Assembly: GCF_001293645.1 (NCBI RefSeq)
Contig: NZ_LBMD01000001.1
Location: 248,001 to 312,000, forward strand
From: Bacillus sp. CHD6a
Lineage (GTDB): Bacteria; Bacillota; Bacilli; Bacillales; Bacillaceae_I
Length of the DNA stretch: 64,000 nt
Direction: 5' to 3'
Made by a program: the position numbers and the translations under genes. Below the pieces are notes generated by a model, which ran no database searches, had not been told where the DNA came from, and saw only the letters and a list, made by a program, of their open reading frames with translations. Below are positions 45,354-53,736 of the stretch, piece after piece. The number at the start of each line of letters is the position of its first letter. The stretch's first letter is position 1.

Positions 45354-45731
45354 ATGAATGATTATGATATGGAAAAAGTAAGTGCTTCTTTACATTATTT
45401 TCGACATGAGCTTAAAAATCTCCTTGATTTGTTAGAAAGCTATGCAAAGGCAAACTATGAGCAGAAGACAACATTACATGAGGACTTGATCCTACAATTC
45501 AAAAGGTACAAAGTAAAGTTAAAAAGAGAAATAAAAATCTTAATTGAATACGATGCAAATCTTTTAAGTTCTGATTTTCTATTACCTTCCTTGGCGGTGG
45601 TTTTTGCCTATTTGCAGGATATTGGAATCAACCGGATGAACCCTAACAGTATTCCAAAAGTGGTTCAACAAATAAAGAAAGCCTACTTTTTTATGGAACG
45701 TTGTGATCAACGCTTCAAAATAGAAACATAG
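45354..45731 (+). CDS. Small helical protein of unknown function
   Basis: 125 residues, predicted all-helical: SASLHYFRHELKNLLDLLES, LILQFKRYKVKLKREIKILI, FLLPSLAVVFAYLQDIG, PKVVQQIKKAYFFMERCDQR. Lys/Glu-rich with no signal peptide or cysteine motif. ATG after AAGTGAGG; a strong terminator follows. 90 bp downstream of the MATE gene and possibly cotranscribed. I do not recognise the family. Confidence 0.7.
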   Translation: MNDYDMEKVSASLHYFRHELKNLLDLLESYAKANYEQKTTLHEDLILQFKRYKVKLKREIKILIEYDANLLSSDFLLPSLAVVFAYLQDIGINRMNPNSIPKVVQQIKKAYFFMERCDQRFKIET

Positions 45732-45733
45732 CA

Positions 45734-45759
45734 AAAAGGCAGCCTGCCGGCTGCCTTTT
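45734..45759. terminator. Bidirectional terminator
   Basis: AAAAGGCAGCC / GGCTGCCTTTT, 11-bp perfect stem, TGCC loop, between convergent genes. Confidence 0.92.
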
Positions 45760-45773
45760 CCTTTGTTCTTATA

Positions 45774-46610
45774 TTATTTTCCAATAAACATTTGTGTCCA
45801 GTAGTTGCCTTCTTCTACATGGCCTACACCGATATGAGTGAAGTTTTCATTCATGATATTTGCACGATGTCCTTCAGAATTCATCCAAGCATTTACTACC
45901 TCTTCAGAGCTTTGTTGACCTTGTGCAATGTTTTCACCAGCTGTACGGTATTCTACACCAAATTGCTTCATCATATCAAATGGAGATCCGTAAGTTGGGC
46001 TGTTATGAGAAAAGTAGTTGTTTTTCTGCATATCTTTAGACTTTTCTTTTGCTACTTTGCTTAATTCTTCATCTAACTGTAAAGGAGCTAGACCTTGTTT
46101 TTCACGTTCCGCATTTGTTAACTCTACTACTTTCTTTTCAAATTCACTTACAGCACCTGCTGCTTGTTCAGTTGCTGGTTTTTCAGCATTTTGCTGTGGA
46201 GCTTGTTGTTGTGGTGCTTGAGCTTCCTGTTTTGGTGCCTCTGCAGGAGCTTCTTTTTCTTCTTTAGGTGCTTCTACTTTTTCAGCAGGTTTCTGCTCAG
46301 CTTGTTTTGGAGCTTCTTGCTTAGGTGCTTCTTTTTCAGCTGCTTCAGCAGTTGGTGCGCCATTTAAATTAACTTTTACACCGTATTTTTCTTCAAGTTC
46401 TTTTACATAACCGTCTAAGAACGCCTTTGCATCTTCTTGGTTAGTGAATGCTTTATTCATATTAAATGAAGTGACTTTGTTTGTTAAGTCACACGTTGGT
46501 TTTGTTGGAGCATTGTTTGATTCGGCTTTGGCATTCATTCCGAATGGAGCCGCTGTTAATACAGCTGCAGTAGTTACAGCAGTGATGATAGACTTTTTGT
46601 TGATTTTCAT
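45774..46610 (-). CDS. Secreted CAP-domain (SCP-like) protein, YkwD type
   Basis: 278 residues. Signal peptide (KSIITAVTTAAVLTAAPFGMNAKA), a short region (residues 40-85), a low-complexity Ala/Pro/Gln/Glu/Lys linker with EAPKQ repeats (about 88-150), and a C-terminal CAP domain: VVELTNAEREKQGLAPLQLD, YFSHNSPTYGSPFDMM (His), GENIAQGQ (Glu), MNSEGHRANIM (Glu, His) and IGVGHVEEGNYWTQMF. The four active-site residues are present. Role in the spore coat or cell wall is inferred from relatives. Single gene. Confidence 0.9.
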   Translation of the reverse strand: MKINKKSIITAVTTAAVLTAAPFGMNAKAESNNAPTKPTCDLTNKVTSFNMNKAFTNQEDAKAFLDGYVKELEEKYGVKVNLNGAPTAEAAEKEAPKQEAPKQAEQKPAEKVEAPKEEKEAPAEAPKQEAQAPQQQAPQQNAEKPATEQAAGAVSEFEKKVVELTNAEREKQGLAPLQLDEELSKVAKEKSKDMQKNNYFSHNSPTYGSPFDMMKQFGVEYRTAGENIAQGQQSSEEVVNAWMNSEGHRANIMNENFTHIGVGHVEEGNYWTQMFIGK

Positions 46611-46958
46611 AGGTGTGTTTCCCCCTTGAAAGTTTTTTGTGTTGCTTTCTTGCTACACGAAAATCATATCATGGGATTTGTGTAATATTAGAGGAATAAT
46701 ATGGGGAATAAATTTAAAGGATTTCAATAATTATCCATATACTTCAAAACTCTTTGTTTATCAACGGATGACACGGAAGACACTTTTAAACAGTTTGTCG
46801 AGGGTTTTTCCAGTAAAATGAATTAGATTAAAATTATACTAAAAAAATGGTGTTGACAAGTTTTTATACAGTCCTTTTTATTACAAATTACTTCGGTTAT
46901 GTTACAGTGTTTACAGGAAATCTTACTTTTTTGGATGAAAATTCCTGTACTTTTAAAT
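46611..46958. other. Intergenic region with candidate small-RNA signals
   Basis: No protein gene seen. A -35-like TTGACA at 46853-46858 faces right with a weak AT-rich -10 near 46877. ACAGGAA (46913-46919) pairs with TTCCTGT (46942-46948), and the hmgA terminator hairpin follows. The left part carries the leader and GGGGGAAAC ribosome site of the CAP gene. Confidence 0.35.
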
Positions 46959-46992
46959 AAAACACCAAGCTCTTTGAATAAGCCTGGTGTTT
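46959..46992 (-). terminator. Terminator of the hppD-hmgA operon
   Basis: AACACCA / TGGTGTT stem extended by GC pairs; on the minus strand TTTTATTT follows. Confidence 0.8.
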
Positions 46993-47003
46993 ATCACCTA
47001 TCA

Positions 47004-48155
47004 CTATTTATCTATCCAAGTGAACATATACTTCTTATCTTCAATAGTGTGAGCTTTTTTTACTATTTTCAACGGCTTAAAGGTATCGATCATAACCGCA
47101 AGCTCCAAAGTCTCTTTCTTCCCTATGCTTGCTTCCGTCGTACCTGGATGAGGACCATGTGGAATTCCCGATGGATGTAAGGTAATCGAACCTTCCTCAA
47201 TTCCTTTGCGGCTCATGAAGTTGCCTGCAACATAATAGAGCAGTTCGTCACTGTTAACATTGCTATGATAATACGGAGCTGGTATCGCTTCTGGGTGGTA
47301 GTCGTATAATCTTGGCACGAAGGAACAAACAACAAAGTTATGACCTTCAAATGTCTGGTGAACTGGAGGTGGTTGATGGACTCTGCCTGTTATTGGTTCG
47401 AAATCTTCAATATTAAATACCCATGGATAAAGATAACCGTCCCACCCCACAACATCAAGCGGATGGTGCCCAAGTACGTGAGAATGCAAATAACCCCTTG
47501 TTTTAGTAACTACCTCATACTCTCCTCTTGTTGTGTATGTTTCCAATGTTTCAGGACCTCTGAAGTCACGCTCACAAAATGGACTATGCTCGAGCATCTG
47601 GCCATATTCATTTCGGTATCTTCTAGGTGTGGTTAATTGACTGAAAGATTCGAGAAAGAGGATTTTCGTTTCTTCTTTTGGAACTACTCGGTAAATAGTG
47701 CCGATTGGTATTGTTACATAATCACCAGGGCGGTATGTAATTGTTCCGAACATGGTTTCTACTTTACCTGAACCATAATGAATGAAAAGAAGCTCATCTC
47801 CGTCACCATTCCGGTAATAATTCTTCATCGGTTCTGTTACCAGAGCTGTACCAATTAACAAATCACTGTTTCCTAATAGATATTCTCTGGCATCAAGTGC
47901 ATTGCCTTTGGTCTCAATAGATGTAGTAAGTAGGTGCCTGTGGTTAAGGGCTTCTTGTTCTTCATATTCAGGCAAATAGCTGCCAAGCACGTTTGATTGT
48001 ACTACTTCTGTGGGCAGGTAGTGATGGTAGAGGATAGATTGTGTGCCTGAGAAACCTTTGGTTCCCATTACTTGTTCTCTATATAGAGTGCCGTCTTCTT
48101 TTTTGAACATGGTGTGGCGTTTGTGTGGTATTTCTCCCATTTTACGATAATACAT
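47004..48155 (-). CDS. hmgA: Homogentisate 1,2-dioxygenase
   Basis: Fe(II) ring-cleaving enzyme: homogentisate to maleylacetoacetate. 383 residues, the shorter bacterial form. Cupin-fold ligands lie in the C-terminal half: VHQTFEGHNFVVCSFVPRLYDYHPEA-type region (His and Glu) and SGIPHGPHPG (His). Also PWVFNIEDFEPITGRVHQPPP. It is the last gene of the tyrosine operon, separated from fahA by an inserted palindromic repeat. Confidence 0.9.
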   Translation of the reverse strand: MYYRKMGEIPHKRHTMFKKEDGTLYREQVMGTKGFSGTQSILYHHYLPTEVVQSNVLGSYLPEYEEQEALNHRHLLTTSIETKGNALDAREYLLGNSDLLIGTALVTEPMKNYYRNGDGDELLFIHYGSGKVETMFGTITYRPGDYVTIPIGTIYRVVPKEETKILFLESFSQLTTPRRYRNEYGQMLEHSPFCERDFRGPETLETYTTRGEYEVVTKTRGYLHSHVLGHHPLDVVGWDGYLYPWVFNIEDFEPITGRVHQPPPVHQTFEGHNFVVCSFVPRLYDYHPEAIPAPYYHSNVNSDELLYYVAGNFMSRKGIEEGSITLHPSGIPHGPHPGTTEASIGKKETLELAVMIDTFKPLKIVKKAHTIEDKKYMFTWIDK

Positions 48156-48179
48156 GAGCTCACCTCATTATATTGTTTA

Positions 48180-48359
48180 GTTGTTACTTAATGTTAGAAC
48201 GTTCCTTTTCGCTGCAGGCACTCGCTTTCCGCGGGGCCGTGCTTGAGCCTGATCGGCTACGCTACACTTAGGGGTCTCAAGTCTACTGCTACCTCCCGCC
48301 GGAGTCGAGTGCCTTCCGCTCGATTCCACTCATTGCTAAATATTACTTTTTGTAACAAC
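48180..48359. mobile_element. Palindromic MITE-like repeat, divergent copy between fahA and hmgA
   Basis: 180 bp bounded by GTTGTTAC / GTAACAAC and containing AGGCACTCGCTTTCCGCGGG, TTGAGCCTGATCGGCTACGC, GGGGTCTCAAG, CCTCCCGCCGGAGTCGAGTG. Several arms pair internally (AGGCACTCG with CGAGTGCCT). It begins directly after the fahA stop codon. The core is a diverged relative of the other copies. Confidence 0.75.
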
Positions 48360-49271
48360 CTATCTAATTGTGTTTTTTAATGTGCCTAGGCCAGTGATGG
48401 ATAGTTCTACTTCGTCACCTGGTTGCAGCCAGCGGTGGACGTCAGTGCCAAGTTCTAAGATACAACCTGTTCCGACAGTTCCCGATCCTATCACTTCTCC
48501 CGGGTATAATGTAACATCAGCTGAAGCTCTTTCTATCATTTGAGCGAAAGAATAATGGATGTGTTCGAAATTTCCGTTGGAAAGTAAACTACCATTAACT
48601 GAAGCGGTCATTTCTAAATTGTACCCGTTTTTGGATTTGTAAGATGCAAGTTCGTCTGGTGTTACAATATAAGGCCCCAAAGATGTGGCGAAGTCTTTCC
48701 CCTTTGCCGGCCCTAATCCTACTTTCATCTCTTTTGCTTGTAGGTCCCTCGCACTCCAGTCGTTCATGATGCAATAACCGAAAATGTAATCATCCGCATC
48801 CTCAGCTTTAATATTTCTACCTTCTTTTCCAATGATGCAAGCAATTTCCAGCTCATAATCCATCCACTCACAGGCTAATGGCTTTTTAATTACTTCATCT
48901 GGTCCCTTTATGGCCAAATGATTTGTAAAATAAAAAACGGGAATCTCATACCATTCTGGAATCACATCCAGCCCTCTTCTGGCCCTTGCAGTCTTTACAT
49001 GTTCCTCAAATGCGTAGAAATCTCGGACGCTTACTGGTCTAGGTATAGGTGCAAGAAGGGTTACTTCTTCTCTTTTATATCTTCCTGTGTGGCTATCACT
49101 ACCTAAGTGAAGTGTTATTATATCTCGGTATTTTTCATATTGGTTTATCAATAGAAGAAGGTCACTTGGTAACAGACCACCTGATGCTTCATTCATATCA
49201 ACAACCATGTCATGATTTATCCACCCGGCTTTAATCTCTCCAGAGCTATTTTTAAAGGTAATATATTTCAT
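48360..49271 (-). CDS. fahA: Fumarylacetoacetase-family hydrolase
   Basis: Last carbon-carbon hydrolysis of tyrosine breakdown, giving fumarate and acetoacetate. 303 residues. FAH-fold metal ligands: Glu pair in MDYELEIACIIGKEGRNI and Asp in FGYCIMNDWSARDLQ; also GPAKGKDFATSLGPYI and GEVIGSGTVGTGC. No maleylacetoacetate isomerase gene is seen in the cluster, so this enzyme may hydrolyse maleylacetoacetate directly or the isomerase is elsewhere. Confidence 0.88.
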   Translation of the reverse strand: MKYITFKNSSGEIKAGWINHDMVVDMNEASGGLLPSDLLLLINQYEKYRDIITLHLGSDSHTGRYKREEVTLLAPIPRPVSVRDFYAFEEHVKTARARRGLDVIPEWYEIPVFYFTNHLAIKGPDEVIKKPLACEWMDYELEIACIIGKEGRNIKAEDADDYIFGYCIMNDWSARDLQAKEMKVGLGPAKGKDFATSLGPYIVTPDELASYKSKNGYNLEMTASVNGSLLSNGNFEHIHYSFAQMIERASADVTLYPGEVIGSGTVGTGCILELGTDVHRWLQPGDEVELSITGLGTLKNTIR

Positions 49272-49289
49272 GACAATCCCTCACATTTC

Positions 49290-49898
49290 TTATTTACGTT
49301 GAAGTTCGAACATATCACTTATAGCCTTGGTATACATACTACCTGCCATTCTGCCTACCGGATTTAATTTCTTTGTATCAATCTTTCCATCGAAATAAAG
49401 ATCATTTGATAGGTGGAAACTCTCCACTTTTCCAATAACAAGGCTTCCTGAACCTGGTAGATCACCAAAATGCAGCACTTGGTGAAGAGTGCATTCCATT
49501 TGAACAAGGCTTTCCTTCACGCGTGGAGGTGTAACTAGGAGACTAGGCTCTTTCGTGAAACCCGATTCTTCAAATTCATCCACTTCGCTTGGGAATTCCG
49601 TTGCTGTAATATTCATTTGATCAACTATTTCCTCACTGACAATATTGATGACAAACTCCTTTGTACTTTCAATATTCAATAAGGTATCCTTTTTCGACCC
49701 ATCTGCCCCTCTTCTCATGGGAGAAAAGCAGACTAACATTGGCTCTGCACTGATAGCAGTAAAAAAGCTAAAAGGAGCAATGTTTGCAACACCTTCTTTA
49801 TCAATAGAAGAAACTAGTGCAATAGGTCTTGGTAAGATAGAGCCCACCATGAGCTTGTACGCATCTTTCCAGGTAAGATTGCTTGGTTGAATATTCAT
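49290..49898 (-). CDS. Flavin reductase-like FMN-binding protein
   Basis: About 202 residues of the flavin reductase/DIM6 split-barrel family: GSILPRPIALVSSIDKEGVA (flavin phosphate), NIAPFSFFTAISAEP, FVINIVSEEI. In this operon it probably supports aromatic catabolism, for example as the reductase partner of an oxygenase, but no monooxygenase partner is next to it. Start 49898 (MNIQPSN) after AGGTGACG; GTG 49913 is a weaker alternative. Confidence 0.82.
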   Translation of the reverse strand: MNIQPSNLTWKDAYKLMVGSILPRPIALVSSIDKEGVANIAPFSFFTAISAEPMLVCFSPMRRGADGSKKDTLLNIESTKEFVINIVSEEIVDQMNITATEFPSEVDEFEESGFTKEPSLLVTPPRVKESLVQMECTLHQVLHFGDLPGSGSLVIGKVESFHLSNDLYFDGKIDTKKLNPVGRMAGSMYTKAISDMFELQRK

Positions 49899-49917
49899 GT
49901 TCGTCACCTGCACTTTG

Positions 49918-51006
49918 CTACAAATTTTTTAATGTCTCGATAAAGTAACGGTTATCTTCCATAGAACAAATGGTAACCCTGATACTTTTTGGATATCCCA
50001 AAGCAGCACCTGTTTTCACCATGATCCCTTTCGTTAACAACCTTTGCATCATTTCATTTCCATCTCTGCCTATATGTATCATCATGAAATTCGCTTGAGT
50101 AGGGTAATAGGTATAACCTAGTTCGTCTAGTTCTTTCTCCAAGTATGCTCTTCCTTCTTCATTACGAAGGATACACTCTCTTCTAAATTCCTGGTCCATA
50201 ATGGCTTCCATTGCAGCTGCTTGAGCAAGCTGATTAACATTGAAAACCTCTTTTACTTTGTTTAATTCTGTTGATATGGAAGGATTCATAATGCCATAAC
50301 CAATTCTTAATCCAGCCAGGCCATATACTTTAGAAAACGTTCTTAATATAACCAGATTGTCATGTTTCTTTAAAAGCGGAATCGATTGAAGATATTCCTC
50401 ATTTGTTGCATATTCATAGTACGCTTCATCTAACACAATCAAGATATGCTCAGGTACTTTTTCAATGAATGATACAAGTTCATCCTTATTTACGATTGTT
50501 CCTGTTGGATTATTAGGATTGCAGACAAAAATCATTTTTGTCTCTTCTGTAATAGTAGCTAGCATGGCCGACAAATCATGCACCCCATTTTTTAATGGAA
50601 CGATCACCGGCTTGCCCCCTTCAATAGAGACGTTGGTTTTATATCTCGGGAATGTCATATCAGCCATAATAGCTTCTTCGTCTATATTGAGAAAAGCTCG
50701 AATGAGCAGCCTAATTATTTCATCTGAACCGTTCCCGATGAACAACTGATTTTGTGCTACTCCCAAAAACTCCCCCAATTTGGTAGAAAGAGCTCTAGCG
50801 GAACCGTCTGGGTATGTAAAAAGATGGTCTAGTCTTTGCATTAATTGTTTTTTTACAAGCGGTGAACATCCAAACACATTCTCTATTTCAGACATGTTTC
50901 TTATACTTGTAATTCCCAATTCCTTCTGTAAATCCTGCAAGCTTTTCCCTAAAGGGTAGGCAGCAATATGCTGGAGAATTTCTCGGCTTCTAACTTTTAC
51001 CGCCAT
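49918..51006 (-). CDS. HisC-like aminotransferase, probably tyrosine/aromatic-specific
   Basis: 362 residues, class I/II PLP fold of the histidinol-phosphate aminotransferase group: FIGNGSDEIIRLLIRAFL, FVCNPNNPTGT, LDEAYYEYA, and TFSKVYGLAGLRIGYG with the Schiff-base Lys. No histidine genes are nearby, and it lies between hppD and the flavin reductase gene. The context therefore supports conversion of tyrosine (and phenylalanine) to the 4-hydroxyphenylpyruvate used by HppD. That specificity is inferred. Confidence 0.85.
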   Translation of the reverse strand: MAVKVRSREILQHIAAYPLGKSLQDLQKELGITSIRNMSEIENVFGCSPLVKKQLMQRLDHLFTYPDGSARALSTKLGEFLGVAQNQLFIGNGSDEIIRLLIRAFLNIDEEAIMADMTFPRYKTNVSIEGGKPVIVPLKNGVHDLSAMLATITEETKMIFVCNPNNPTGTIVNKDELVSFIEKVPEHILIVLDEAYYEYATNEEYLQSIPLLKKHDNLVILRTFSKVYGLAGLRIGYGIMNPSISTELNKVKEVFNVNQLAQAAAMEAIMDQEFRRECILRNEEGRAYLEKELDELGYTYYPTQANFMMIHIGRDGNEMMQRLLTKGIMVKTGAALGYPKSIRVTICSMEDNRYFIETLKNL

Positions 51007-51063
51007 GCTTTCATCTACCTCCTATAAAAAAGGGAGGAACTGGTCCTCCCCATACTGACTTGC

Positions 51064-52182
51064 TTACAGATTTCCTCTTAATTCTTGTTCTCTTTCAATG
51101 GATTCAAATAACGCTTTGAAGTTTCCTTCACCAAATCCTTTTGCACCTTTACGTTGAATCACTTCAATGAATAAAGTTGGTCTGTCTACAATTGGTTTTG
51201 TAAAGATTTGAAGGAGATATCCTTCATCATCTCTGTCAACCAGGATGCTCAACTCACGAAGCTTTGCGATTTCCTCATCAATCTCTCCAACTCTTTCTGA
51301 CAGCATTTCATAGTAAGTGTCAGGAGTATTAAGGAACTCAACCCCATTTTCCTTTAATTTGCTCACTGTCTGAACAATATCTTCGGTTAAGATGGCGATA
51401 TGTTGAACACCGGCGCCATTATAAAACTCCAAGTACTCTTCAATTTGTGATTTTCTTTTTCCTTCCGCAGGTTCATTAATCGGAAATTTAATTCTGCCCC
51501 CATTGTGCATCACTTTAGACATTAGTGCGGAATATTCTGTGTTTATATCTTTATCAGTGAAATGAGTCATTTCTTTAAAGCCCATCACTTTTTCGTAATA
51601 AGCAACCCATTCTTCCATTTGCTCTACATTCCCCACCACATGATCGATTCCGATAATTCCAGCGTCCTTAACCGGGGTGGAGTTCGTATATGCTTTGAAT
51701 CCAGGCATGAATACCCCATTATAATTCTTGCGTTCAACCAATGTGTGAATGGTATCTCCATATGTACCAATAACCGCTTTTTTCAATGTTCCTTGCTCGT
51801 CTGTCATCTCTTGTGGAGGCTGGATAGCTATTGCTCCTCTTTCCACCGCACCGTTGTAAGCACTTTCAACATCTTCCACGACAAGCGCAATATCCTTGAC
51901 TCCGTCGCCATGCTTTTTAACAAACTCAGAGATCTTTGTATCTTGTTTAAGGGAACCGGTAATGACAAGTCGTACATTACGTTGTTTTAAAACATAAGAA
52001 ACGGTTTCTCTATTGCCTGTCTCTAGTCCTGAATAGGCTATAGGTGTAAATCCGAATGTGGTGGCGAAAAAGTGAGAAGCTTGTTTGGCATTGCCGGAGT
52101 AGATCTCTAAATAGTCAACATCTTTTACGGGAAAAACTTCTTCTGCTTGATCTTTTAATTGCATTGTTTTTTCTACGTTCAT
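51064..52182 (-). CDS. hppD: 4-hydroxyphenylpyruvate dioxygenase
   Basis: Fe(II) dioxygenase converting 4-hydroxyphenylpyruvate to homogentisate. 372 residues, two VOC-type halves. Iron ligands: His in GIDHVVGNVE, His in GVQHIAILTEDI and Glu in LFIEVIQRKG. C-terminal GFGEGNFKALFESIEREQ is the usual gate helix. ATG after GGGAGGGG. First gene of the operon hppD-aminotransferase-flavin reductase-fahA-hmgA. Confidence 0.94.
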   Translation of the reverse strand: MNVEKTMQLKDQAEEVFPVKDVDYLEIYSGNAKQASHFFATTFGFTPIAYSGLETGNRETVSYVLKQRNVRLVITGSLKQDTKISEFVKKHGDGVKDIALVVEDVESAYNGAVERGAIAIQPPQEMTDEQGTLKKAVIGTYGDTIHTLVERKNYNGVFMPGFKAYTNSTPVKDAGIIGIDHVVGNVEQMEEWVAYYEKVMGFKEMTHFTDKDINTEYSALMSKVMHNGGRIKFPINEPAEGKRKSQIEEYLEFYNGAGVQHIAILTEDIVQTVSKLKENGVEFLNTPDTYYEMLSERVGEIDEEIAKLRELSILVDRDDEGYLLQIFTKPIVDRPTLFIEVIQRKGAKGFGEGNFKALFESIEREQELRGNL

Positions 52183-52228
52183 AATTACCCCTCCCGAACT
52201 TTTTTAAAAATATTATTATTCTGAATAT

Positions 52229-52264
52229 AATATAATCTAATTTTTTCATACTCTGCAAGAGTAT
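52229..52264 (-). promoter_or_regulatory. Promoter and candidate operator of the hppD operon
   Basis: Minus strand -35 TTGCAG (52253-52258) and -10 TATATT (52229-52234), spacing 18. A perfect 7-bp inverted repeat ATACTCT-GCA-AGAGTAT (52248-52264) covers the -35 box, so it is a likely regulator site. It differs from the operator of the neighbouring phenylalanine operon. Confidence 0.6.
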
Positions 52265-52299
52265 CATTTAAAGCAAGAATGCTTTGACGCGCCAACGTG

Positions 52300-53736
52300 T
52301 CATGACGAAGTTACTTTTTGTTTTGTCACTTTTGGGGCCTTATGAATTGCTTTTCCTTCTAGATCCTCTACCGACTCCCACATGCTTTCATTTACACTCG
52401 GATGAGGGTAGGAAGGAAACAACATATCTTCATGTCTTGCAACCATTTCTACAGCAAGTGTTCCGGTACTAATCATTTCTACCGCTTGGGCTCCCATGAT
52501 ATGTATACCCAATACTAGATCTGTTTTGGCGTCAGTAACAGTTTTAGTGAAACCCTCTTTTTGGCCAAGAATACTGGCATAACCATTTGATTGCAGGCTG
52601 CTTTCTCCAACTTTCACGTCAAATCCTTTTTCAATCGCTTCTGTTTCAGTCATTCCGACAGATGCAATTGGAGGGATGGACTGAACGATTCTAGGTAAAA
52701 ACGTAAAATCGCACTCGGATGGTTCACCTGCAATGTTTTCCGCCGCCACCTTTCCCTGTTTGATGGCTTTAACTGCCAAGGCAGGGCCTTCCGTAATATC
52801 GCCAATAGCATAAATGGAGGCAATATTAGTACGGCATGCTGCATTAATTTTAATAAAACCTTCATCACTCAAATGAATGCCTAAACGTTGAATACCCAAT
52901 GATTCCGTTGAAGGTTTTCTTTTTTCTGCGCAATAAGAATGTGAACTTTCTAAAATAACTGATTCATTCTTACCTTGCTCAAAAGCCACCTCCCACTGAA
53001 CATCGTCGAACATGAACTGAGGAGTAGTATGAGCCTTATAAATCTTTATTTTTTGTTTTTTCAACTGTCGCTGCAGTTCTTTGTTTATAGATGGGTCAAA
53101 TGTAAAATCATGCTGTTCTGGTGGAAGAATCAATGTCACCTTTGAGCCTAAACTGTTAAAAGTCGTTGCAGCTTCAAGGGTGAAATCATCGTTTCCATAT
53201 AAAATAAGCTCACTTGGCAATTGTTCAAGGGTCCATATCGACGTAGGTGTTAGAGCATGATGATGTATTTCGGCGATCGGCTCTTTTTTACAACCGGCAG
53301 CAATAATGACATCATTAAAAGTGAACGTATCATATTGATGCCCATTCTCCACCCCTATTTTACTGGCGGATATAAAGGAGGCTTCTCCCTCTATGATCTC
53401 AATTTTATTAGCTTTACATAATGCTATAACACCTTGAATCAATTGCTCCACAACCTTCTTTTTGTGTTGCTGTAACCTTGGCAAGTCGAATGTTACACCG
53501 CTAGTATCTAGCCCTAGCTGTAGAAAAGGTCCCATCCTTTGGAAAGATTGCGCTGCTGCAGTATGTACTTTGGATGGTATACATCCTTCATTTAAACAGA
53601 CGCCGCCAAGTTTGTTTTTCTCAATAATGGTAACTTGTCGACCTAATTGAGCCGCTCTAATTGCAGCGTGATAGCCCCCCGGCCCTCCACCAATTACTAT
53701 TACATCACGTTCTTGAGTAAGTTCACCTACAACCAT
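52300..53736 (-). CDS. Dihydrolipoyl dehydrogenase-like E3 with degenerate NAD site
   Basis: 478 residues. The FAD motif VIVIGGGPGGYHAAIRAAQ (residues 13-31), the redox disulfide GGVCLNEGCIPSK (Cys47, Cys52) and the second FAD motif IYAIGDITEGPALAVKAIKQ are intact, and the C-terminal SYPHPSVNE keeps the catalytic His-Glu. The NAD-binding GxGxxG expected near residue 180 instead reads ILYGNDDFTLEAA, and the later VGRRPNT-like segment reads AEKRKPSTE. It begins one base after the E2 stop, so it belongs to the complex, but NAD use is doubtful. Confidence 0.85.
   Translation of the reverse strand: MVVGELTQERDVIVIGGGPGGYHAAIRAAQLGRQVTIIEKNKLGGVCLNEGCIPSKVHTAAAQSFQRMGPFLQLGLDTSGVTFDLPRLQQHKKKVVEQLIQGVIALCKANKIEIIEGEASFISASKIGVENGHQYDTFTFNDVIIAAGCKKEPIAEIHHHALTPTSIWTLEQLPSELILYGNDDFTLEAATTFNSLGSKVTLILPPEQHDFTFDPSINKELQRQLKKQKIKIYKAHTTPQFMFDDVQWEVAFEQGKNESVILESSHSYCAEKRKPSTESLGIQRLGIHLSDEGFIKINAACRTNIASIYAIGDITEGPALAVKAIKQGKVAAENIAGEPSECDFTFLPRIVQSIPPIASVGMTETEAIEKGFDVKVGESSLQSNGYASILGQKEGFTKTVTDAKTDLVLGIHIMGAQAVEMISTGTLAVEMVARHEDMLFPSYPHPSVNESMWESVEDLEGKAIHKAPKVTKQKVTSS

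Noticed and set aside
46639-46821. 60-residue plus-strand open frame upstream of the CAP gene
   Set aside because: No ribosome site, no recognisable domain, and composition of random AT-rich DNA.
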